From Dunaliella salina (lineage: Eukaryota; Chlorophyta; Chlorophyceae; Chlamydomonadales; Dunaliellaceae), in the NCBI GenBank assembly GCA_002284615.2, contig MU069444.1, positions 477,006 through 508,081 of the forward strand: a stretch of 31,076 nucleotides of DNA. Direction: 5' to 3'. Positions 26,887-31,076 of the stretch are shown here, piece by piece. Within the stretch, counting starts at the first letter, position 1; each line of letters opens with the position of its first letter. A program made the position numbers and the translations under genes. Under the pieces are notes generated by a model that worked only from the letters and a program-made list of their open reading frames with translations, was not told where the DNA came from and searched no databases.

Positions 26887-29800
26887 CTGGCAAACACAGG
26901 CAAAGAGCAAAAGCACTCACACTGAGCGTGGGAATCTCGATGTAGGAATACACACTCAGCACTTGCAATTCATTTTCATGCCCATTTGTGCATTATGCAA
27001 CATGTGTGCAGGAAAAATAACATATGCTACATGTGTGCAGGAAAAGTAATGTATGAGCACCATTGCATCATTGTGCATCAAATCAAAAGCATGTTAATAT
27101 GCATGCAGGGTGCAGCAAGAAATTCTATGTGCGATTGCTTGCCATCTGGAGAATTTTGCTGTGCACAGTGACAAAGCATTTACCATCAAAAACAATTCCT
27201 AAACCCACAAGGCTTCCGTCAATTCACCTGCGTTTCTGTGTGCAGCAGCCCCGGGCCATCCAGGCTCAGGTCGGCCTCGCCGCCGCTGGCACGCATTTCT
27301 GCATCTTTGCCCATTTTTGCTGTCTTCTTGTGTGTTGCAGCAGACACCGCACTATCCACCACATCCCTGCTGCCAAGGACCTTACCGTGGGTGTTCTCTG
27401 CCCATGCACCAGACACCCTGACAGGAGTGCGCATGCTTAGCAAACCGTAGTGCACACCTGCAATGAAGAATGCCGGATTGGCTGAGGTACCACTTTGCAT
27501 TTTGATCACCGAAGTGGTCAAATTCGAGATAGAGACTCCAAACACCTGTGACATACAGATGCAGAGGCACCTGCTGGCAGCAAACCAGGTGGAGGTACCA
27601 GCTGGCAGCAAACCATCTGCTGGCAGCAAACCATCTGCTGGCAGCAAACCACCTGCTGCCAGCACCTGCCAGCAAGGTGGAGGTGGAGGTGCTATGACAC
27701 ACAGATGCAGAGGCACCGGCTGGCAGCAAACCAAAGGCTACAACCTGTAACGAGGAAGTGCATGCTGAAAAGTCCATTGTGCGTGCCTGTAAGGAATACA
27801 TGCTTCACTGCGCAGGGAAGAGCAGCTGGAACAAATGCGTCTTTGACGTGGGCGAGATGCAGGGCTGGATGGCAAAGCTGCAGCATTGGAACAAAGTTGT
27901 ATGAACTGCTTGGAAATTGTTGGCACCACACATTCTTGCTTTAAAGAAGTCCGATGCAAGGTTCCTGCAAAAGAGGTTGACCTTCGCGGTGGCATAATGA
28001 TGCCTTGAAGGGCTCATTACGGCAAGACTGTTGCTGAGTAAGGGGTCACAAGGTGAAGATTTGCCAGCATCTGATGTGAGCTAGTAAAGAAGAGGGGAAG
28101 GGGAATACGAGCAGCTGCTGCTTTTTCAATCAGGGCCAAGATTTCAATGGATCATCCATAGTTGTTGACACTCTTACCTATCAAAGGGCCCAGGTACTGG
28201 GCCCAGCTCTCAGCGATGGCACTGTTTCGGGACCTGCACCATCAGGACAGCAAGGGCGAGCTCGAAAACCTCTTTTTGTTGGGGTGGGTATTTGTTTCTG
28301 AGTTTGTATCGAGTCATGGAGAACCAAGAGGGCTGGGCAGTTCGCAGTATTGTGGGGTAGTAGACAAGTGGTGGGACTCTGATATGGACTCAAGATCCAC
28401 CTTTTCCTAGCAAAAATCGAACAAAACCCAAGACAATCCGCATTCACAAGATGTCCAGTCAAACTTCCAGCAAACAGGGATTGAATTTGCGATGAGGCTG
28501 GAAGCAATCTGCAGAGCACTGTTGGGCAATACTGCTGTGTGTTCTGAATAGTGACCTGGTTCATGGCAACAAAAGAAATATACTGCTGTGTGTTCTGAAC
28601 AGTGACCTGGTGCACGGCAACCAAACGGCCAATACTGCTGTGTGCTCTGAACATTGACCTGGTGCTTTTTCAACCACGAGAATATAGCCGGAGCAACCCC
28701 CCACCCAGGCAGGGCAGCTGCTTCATTCATTACCATGGAAGGACGCAAAATCCAGGACTGCCATTACTGCAGGTGCTGGTGTTCCCTTGCATGGCCTCCT
28801 GGCTGCGAATCGACACAGACACAGAACCTGCAGGGACATTTCAAATGCATTTGGGCCCCGCCAAACGAACGCCTGGTATCACGTGCCCAGTAACTAGAAA
28901 GCAATGCAGGCAGTCTGCATTGCCTATATCCTGTACCAGTGCAGTTCCTGAATTGGATTTATGATTCCTGGCACTGAGCAGACCAGTGTAGCATTGAAGC
29001 CCACTTGCAAGCATAGCCCTCGACCAAAAAAGGAACGCACACAACACATCCCAAATCTTTTTTCCAGTTCCTGAATCTGATCTATGATTCCTGGCACTGA
29101 GCAGACCAATGCAGCACGCAAGTCTGCTTGCAAGCATAGCCCTCACGGCTCTTTATGTGCCAATGCGTCTCCTTTTCCTTAATTGGTGCAGGGAGAGTTT
29201 CTCTGCCTACGGAGTTTTCTTTTCTTCAGCATAGCCCTCATTTGATTGGCTCCAGGCACATGGCAGTGCAGGCTACTCACCCTGTAACTAAGGAGCAATG
29301 CAGGCAGTCTGCATTGACTCACCCTATACCACTGCAGTTCCTGAATCTGATCTATGACTCCTGGCACTGAGCAGACCCGGGCAGCATTCAAGTCTGCTTG
29401 CAGCATGGCCCTCGTCCAAAAAAACGAATGCACACAGCACGCCCCAAGTCTGCTTTTGAGCATGGCCCTTAACTTCAAAAATGCAGGCACAAGGCGCATG
29501 ACCAGGGAGCAGCAGCGCCCTTCACCAACCTGGGATGTGAGCAGTGACCTCAAAACCAGCAGGACTAACACTCAGGCGACAAACAGCATTCTGTTCTCCT
29601 GCAAAAAAAGGTTGGCAAAGTAAGGCATAAGTAGGCACTCGTAGGAGAGGGAGCAAGAGGGGCGCAGCCTCCTTTGCAGAGCTCAGCAAATGCTGCCAAG
29701 AGGAGCAGAAAGACCTTGGCTGGCAAAAACACCCATCCCTTTTCCTGAATACCCTGTCTTGACCTTCAGCCTAGCAGCCATGCGTTTTGACTGATGGCTT

Positions 29801-29946
29801 TTTCCTTGTTTCATAAGATCCCTGGAATGACCTTGGACGGCGGGCTTCATGGCAGCCGCCTGCATAGTCTCTGCGCTGAAATGGGGCGGCGCCAGAGGAT
29901 AGCGGATGTCACTGTCAGCTGGTGGGCATCTGCAGCGTGCCGCCTC

Positions 29947-29994
<48 letters not shown>

Positions 29995-30614
29995 CAAATG
30001 TGTGGCATCATGGCTCTCAATGGAAAGGTCCTCGAAATACTGTGTGACAGTGCGCGGAGGTGGGGACTCCTCTTGAGCCCCAAAAGCTGGTTGCTGCATC
30101 ACCATGCACATGACGGGGCCCACACCATCTAGTGCATTACTGCCTGCACCAGAGGCGACATCAGACAACGTTTTGTTGATCGAAGACCAACGGCCTCAAC
30201 AATGACGATGTGCAGCTATTACGATCATGACAAATTTGTTAACTCTGTCCATGGATATGCACCTGGTGGAGGAATGTATTGGCCAAGGATCACAGCCATT
30301 GAGGAGTGCTCCGCCCCAGTTACTATCATGTACCTGTACAGATGTGCCAAGGTGTAGGGGCATACTATTCAACCCAACAAATGATTCTGATCGTGCAAAC
30401 AGTAAAAAAAGGAGGCGACAGGAAGATTCTGGTTGAGGCAGCGAGTATCACTTGAAGGATGCTTGCCCAATGTTCCTTCTTACCAGCCTTGGAAGAAGGG
30501 GCTCCTTGAGGCATTGAAAAACCAAGGCGGATCATGGGGCCCATACGGGTGAGGCTGGCCTCCCTGGTATGCAAGGGAGTGCTGGATGGCCAGTATGAGG
30601 AGCACAACCAACAT
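26784..30614 (-). CDS. Tocopherol-cyclase-like protein, multi-exon gene (3' end not found)
   Basis: Exons on the minus strand: 30614-30484, 30333-30263, 30194 to about 29800, 28233-28178, 27457-27228, 26886-26784. They start with a signal-peptide-like MLVVLLILAIQHSLA, then SPFFQGWYM (family: SPFFEGWYxR), a MCMVM strand, GVHYGLLSMRTPV (family: ECYHGVLSMxH) and WGTGFPDKWIWAEGQQF (family: WGxxFPxxWxWxQxNxF). Every listed junction joins in phase except the end of exon 3, which is unresolved. Plastid enzymes of this family close the chromanol ring of vitamin E; relatives outside plants have unknown activity. The hydrophobic start suggests secretion or membranes rather than a plastid. Introns hold a LINE tail and minisatellites. 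Confidence 0.65.
26987..27050 (+). repeat. ATGTGTGCAGGAAAA repeat
   Basis: Two copies of ACATGTGTGCAGGAAAA(A)TAA in the intron between exons 5 and 6 (minus-strand gene). Confidence 0.6.
27228..27457 (-). CDS. Cyclase-like gene, exon 5
   Basis: Acceptor ATTCTTCATTGCAG, donor GTGAAT. Encodes VHYGLLSMRTPVRVSGAW, a charged insert, and SLDGPGLLHTETQ, phase 0 at the end, directly before WGTGFPDKW. An alternative acceptor at 27546-27547 keeps the frame open but would add dispersed-repeat sequence. Confidence 0.6.
27541..27735. repeat. 18-bp minisatellite in the cyclase-like gene intron
   Basis: Units of CTGGCAGCAAACCATCTG, about six. The block GACA(T/C)ACAGATGCAGAGGCACC flanks it on both sides (27551 and 27697), so a splice-acceptor-like segment on the minus strand is duplicated. 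Confidence 0.75.
28178..28233 (-). CDS. Cyclase-like gene, exon 4
   Basis: Acceptor CTGATGGTGCAG, donor GTAAGA. Encodes SRNSAIAESWAQYLGPLI plus one base, which joins in phase to GVHYGLLSM of the next exon. Needs phase 2 from exon 3. Confidence 0.55.
28505..28665 (+). repeat. 57-bp tandem repeat, three copies
   Basis: AATACTGCTGTGTG(T/C)TCTGAA and TGACCTGGT(T/G)CA recur at about 28528, 28579 and 28633, in the large intron between exons 3 and 4 of the cyclase-like gene. Confidence 0.8.
28889..29470 (+). repeat. Segmental repeat, three partial copies of about 130-165 bp
   Basis: AAGCAATGCAGGCAGTCTGCATTG (28900) recurs near 29301. GATTCCTGGCACTGAGCAGACC recurs at 28965, 29085 and, as GACTCC..., at 29357. 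GTCTGCTTGCA(AG)CAT(A/G)GCCCTC follows each. The middle copy lacks the 5' part and holds a LINE tail insertion at 29146-29227. Confidence 0.8.
29133..29240 (+). mobile_element. 82-bp LINE 3' end (family B) with 13-bp duplication
   Basis: 29146-29227 is a family B tail (GCCAATGCGTCTCC, CTTAATTGGTGCAGGGAGAG, TCTGCCTACGGAG, TTTTCTTTTCTTC). AGCATAGCCCTCA flanks it at 29133-29145 and 29228-29240, the expected signature of target-primed insertion. It lies in an intron of the cyclase-like gene. Confidence 0.75.
29800..30194 (-). CDS. Cyclase-like gene, exon 3 with polyserine tract
   Basis: Acceptor CATTGTTGAG, then GRWSSINKTLSDVAS, VGPVMCMVMQQ, TVTQYFEDLSIE, a run of 15 Ser encoded by AGC repeats (29949-29992), and RYPLAPPHFSAETM. 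PHFSAE fits the FS block that follows the first strand pair in this family. The frame stays open to 29683; the donor is uncertain, so the left limit is approximate. Confidence 0.5.
30263..30333 (-). CDS. Cyclase-like gene, exon 2
   Basis: Acceptor CATCTGTACAG; the first base completes Trp to give GWYMIVTGAEHSSMAVILGQ, then YIPPP. Donor GTGCAT at 30262. The following intron would be only 68 bp. Confidence 0.55.
30484..30614 (-). CDS. Cyclase-like gene, exon 1
   Basis: Begins ATG (30614-30612), with a 15-residue hydrophobic stretch, then GGQPHPYGPHDPPWFFN and SPFFQG plus two bases of a Trp codon. Donor GTAAGA at 30483-30478. The frame stays open upstream, so an earlier Met in an unseen exon is possible, but this start gives a standard signal peptide. 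Confidence 0.6.
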
Positions 30615-30807
30615 TAAGAACCCCAGAGGCTGAGGAGCCTGATGACAATGGCAGGCTAGCCTGACGAATTTTCTAGAAATAAGTATTTTAATTTAGAATT
30701 TAATTTAGAAGCATATTATGGTTGAGAACATCATTTTTTGAAATGCAATTCTGACATGCATTCGTAGGCACCTTTCTTGAAGCAAATCGGCCTGCAGAGC
30801 CATTGAC
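30615..30807. promoter_or_regulatory. Shared upstream region of two divergent genes
   Basis: 193 bp separate the start codons of the cyclase-like gene (minus) and the Ctf8-like gene (plus). It contains an AT-rich patch (AAGTATTTTAATTTAGAATT at 30681). No specific factor site is recognised; a bidirectional promoter is inferred from the arrangement only. Confidence 0.4.
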
Positions 30808-30936
30808 ATGTTGATTCCTGTGAAAGGAGACAAGGACAACGTCAAGGAGTGGGCGTTGATAGAGCTCCAGGGCAAAGTCGAGGATGTTGCAGGAGCAGAG
30901 CTGAGCAATGAGCTGGGAAGACTGGTGGCCGTGCAA
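30808..30936 (+). CDS. CTF8: Ctf8-like protein (sister-chromatid cohesion), first exon
   Basis: ATG at 30808, after an in-frame TGA near 30775, encodes 43 residues: MLIPVKGDK, then EWALIELQGKVE, then ELSNELGRLVAVQ, ending exactly at a GTGAGT donor (30937). E-W-x-L-x-E-L-Q-G-x-x-E is the hallmark near the N-terminus of Ctf8, the small subunit that with Dcc1 and Ctf18 forms the alternative PCNA loader for cohesion. A second exon may start at about 31004 or 31014 (DISLTYGQLVQFEG in the second case) before the window ends. The match is by eye; the short length makes a chance resemblance possible but unlikely. Confidence 0.65.
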
Positions 30937-31057
30937 GTGAGTGGGAGATAATGAGGGACTTAGATTGCGAAATGAAGCTGCTCATGGGAGTTCCTTTTCC
31001 CAGAGATGTGATGCAGGATATCAGTTTGACTTACGGACAGCTGGTGCAGTTTGAAGG

Positions 31058-31076
31058 GTGCACACATACACACACA
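31058..31076. repeat. (CA)n run at window end
   Basis: CACACATACACACACA closes the window, probably in an intron of the Ctf8-like gene. Confidence 0.7.

Noticed and set aside
27458..27545. Upstream extension of cyclase-like exon 5 to the acceptor at 27546-27547
   Set aside because: The extra peptide resembles a dispersed repeat also seen at 18690-18720, and the internal acceptor joins in phase to exon 4 and fits the family better.
27806..27976. Extra cyclase-like exon after the acceptor CTCTTTTGCAG
   Set aside because: Open in two frames, but neither peptide fits the family and including it breaks the good exon 4 to exon 5 junction.

Overview
This window looks like nuclear DNA of a eukaryote, most likely a green alga. 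Its few host genes are split into short exons with GT-AG introns. The rest is a dense mosaic of dead transposable elements and microsatellites with two assembly gaps. No bacterial operon, rRNA gene, intact tRNA gene or CRISPR array was seen. The algal assignment is inference. It rests on a tocopherol-cyclase-like gene, on a Ctf8-like gene, and on non-LTR retrotransposons (LINEs) that combine RNase H, a CCHC knuckle and a restriction-like nuclease, a combination I associate with Dualen/RandI-type elements.

Layout. 1-578: 5' end of a minus-strand gene whose last visible exon resembles a DEK C-terminal domain. 580-3325: plus-strand LINE pieces. 3326-10510: a minus-strand LINE graveyard holding a nuclease domain, a zinc knuckle, RNase H and an ORF1-like region with a PHD-like finger and a PCIF1-like methyltransferase-fold segment. 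It is punctured by a 92-bp palindromic element and by a SINE that itself carries a short LTR retrotransposon. 10510-15720: plus-strand LINE nuclease fragment, then a second LINE type (reverse transcriptase plus C-terminal zinc domain), with a SINE nested in its last copy. 15720-19990: mostly unassigned, with minisatellites, one convincing minus-strand exon (17292-17418) and one weaker one. 20095-22608: two copies of a 645-bp DNA element, each flanked by a perfect 9-bp target-site duplication. 23082-24008: a hAT-like element with 8-bp duplications. 24130-26700: a LINE 3' end, unassigned DNA and repeats.

26784-30614 (minus): a tocopherol-cyclase-like gene whose exons can be joined in phase around repeat-filled introns. 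30808-31076 (plus): the start of a Ctf8-like gene, divergent from it with 193 bp between the two start codons.

The clearest biology is stratigraphic. Four insertions (palindrome in RNase H, SINE in a LINE zinc domain, 645-bp element in an unknown ORF, LTR element in a SINE) have exact duplications. Three of them lie in coding sequence, and taking out the insertion plus one duplication copy reconnects the host reading frame; the LTR element reconnects its SINE. All homology statements are from memory and by eye; no database search or alignment was run.
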